Assembly (NCBI GenBank): GCA_914767715.1
Contig: OU612075.1
Location: 18,722,001-18,786,000, forward strand
Origin: Membranipora membranacea
Taxonomy: Eukaryota > Bryozoa > Gymnolaemata > Cheilostomatida > Membraniporidae
DNA length: 64,000 nucleotides
Direction: 5' to 3'
The notes under the pieces are model-generated. The model saw nothing but the letters and a program-made list of their open reading frames with translations. It was not told the DNA's origin and searched no databases. A program made the translations under genes and the position numbers. The number at the start of each line of letters is the position of its first letter. Positions within the stretch are counted from its first letter, which is position 1. Shown piece by piece: positions 63,301-64,000 of this stretch.

Positions 63301-64000
63301 TATTTAATCAAATGTAAGACTGTCTCCCTTGTGAAACATATCCTGGTTTTTTTATTATCTTTTTGTAGATTTTTACTGCCAAAAGTTACATCACTTTCAA
63401 ATATTCAGCTGCATTAAATTGCGCTTCATTTTTCACACTTTGTGAATACACTCCAGACACTTTGTATCGCCAAAAATGCCTCACCCTGTGTTTCTTGTGT
63501 AGCATATCCGGATTAAGCTGTCTATATAGCGTTATCAGAGATCTAGCTGCCATGTGCACACCTACAAAACATATTGAGACATCCTGAATCACAAATCCAC
63601 CAGCATTGCTCCGCAACGAAAAGTCAAAACATGTTATTCTAACATACACTGTCAAGTGTTTCATTTTTACAACAGGATGCAATTACCGAACAAAAAGATA
63701 TCATCCGAAGGCACTCAATACTACAGCTCTGTTGATGATTAAAAGCATTTCCAATTAAAATAAGAGACATCATCGACATCATATATATATATATATATAT
63801 ACACCGCTTAGAATGGCAGGCATGTTTCATCCTACACCTGGTGACCAGGCCCAATCTCTGGTAAGACGACCCAAACTACATCTCACCTTTGTCTTTGTGA
63901 CTTTTATACTGAGCTAGATCTTGAAGCAGAGTTTCACCCATAGATAGCGGAGCGCGGGCACAGATCTCTCGTACTGAGTTAAGTCCTACTGTCATCACTT
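60327..64000 (-). CDS. SDAD1: SDA1 homologue (SDAD1), C-terminal seven exons; 5' part beyond right edge
   Basis: Exons: 63887-64000 (partial), 63485-63561, 62774-62995, 61597-61805, 61244-61325, 60697-60849, 60327-60368. All introns are GT-AG and in phase, giving 298 residues plus TGA (60329-60327). SDA1 is a nucleolar protein needed for 60S ribosomal subunit assembly and export. Recognisable family segments are [51 protein letters not shown], the acidic [15 protein letters not shown] block, [16 protein letters not shown], and the C-terminal [10 protein letters not shown] ... [10 protein letters not shown]. The last exon is only 14 codons ([13 protein letters not shown]) and was placed by its fit to the basic end of the family; it is the least certain piece. 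The intron after exon 62774-62995 starts with the unusual but valid GTCTGT. Confidence 0.93.
63779..63801. repeat. (TA)n microsatellite in an SDA1 intron
   Basis: About eleven TA dinucleotides in the intron between the two most upstream SDA1 exons in the window. Confidence 0.9.

Noticed and set aside
1-64000. tRNA genes
   Set aside because: Scanning by eye I saw no pair of A and B boxes in a cloverleaf arrangement; a tRNAscan run would be decisive.

Overview
The window is nuclear DNA from an intron-rich, non-vertebrate animal. It holds four protein genes that can be spliced by hand into 70 coding exons. All 66 introns inferred are GT-AG, and the reading phase is continuous across every junction. 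Exons are mostly 80-300 bp, introns run from about 0.1 to 6.9 kb, and the non-coding DNA is AT-rich. The gene content (Dachsous cadherin, LARP1 with a DM15 region, the SANT protein BAP18, and SDA1) is metazoan. I cannot name the phylum from sequence alone.

Left part, minus strand (339-38354): the first 37 coding exons of a Dachsous orthologue (protocadherin-16/DCHS1 family). They encode a signal peptide, 23 complete cadherin repeats and the start of the 24th, about 2547 residues. The gene runs off the left edge, so the last repeats, membrane segment and cytoplasmic tail are missing here. Its introns hold several minisatellites, a long inverted repeat (about 4260-4785), a 365-bp TTA-flanked MITE (27235-27599) and a 6.9-kb intron. 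A 3-kb intergenic region (38355-41360) follows.

Middle part, minus strand (41361-56173): a complete 21-exon LARP1 gene (about 1354 residues). It has the Lys/Arg/Gly-rich N-terminal region, the La motif and the C-terminal DM15 cap-binding repeats. Three successive introns of LARP1 each carry one sense-strand element of about 138 nt with the architecture of an H/ACA box small nucleolar RNA. Each has a 5' hairpin with internal loop, an ANANNA H box, a 3' part and an ACA box exactly 3 nt from the end. The three share a 5' hairpin. This is the most interesting discovery candidate in the window. Two further in-frame openings (ATG at 47304 and ATG at 51793) could mark alternative LARP1 starts.

Right part: BAP18 (plus, 57788-59835, five exons, 172 residues) is divergent from LARP1 across a 1.6-kb shared upstream region. 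It is convergent with SDA1 (minus, 60327 to beyond 64000; the last seven exons are in the window). A second MITE-like element (59237-59482) lies in BAP18 intron 4.

Together, the right half clusters growth and ribosome functions: LARP1 (control of ribosomal-protein mRNAs), SDA1 (60S export and biogenesis), and probable snoRNAs that would guide RNA pseudouridylation. The left half is a planar-polarity adhesion gene with no evident functional link to them.
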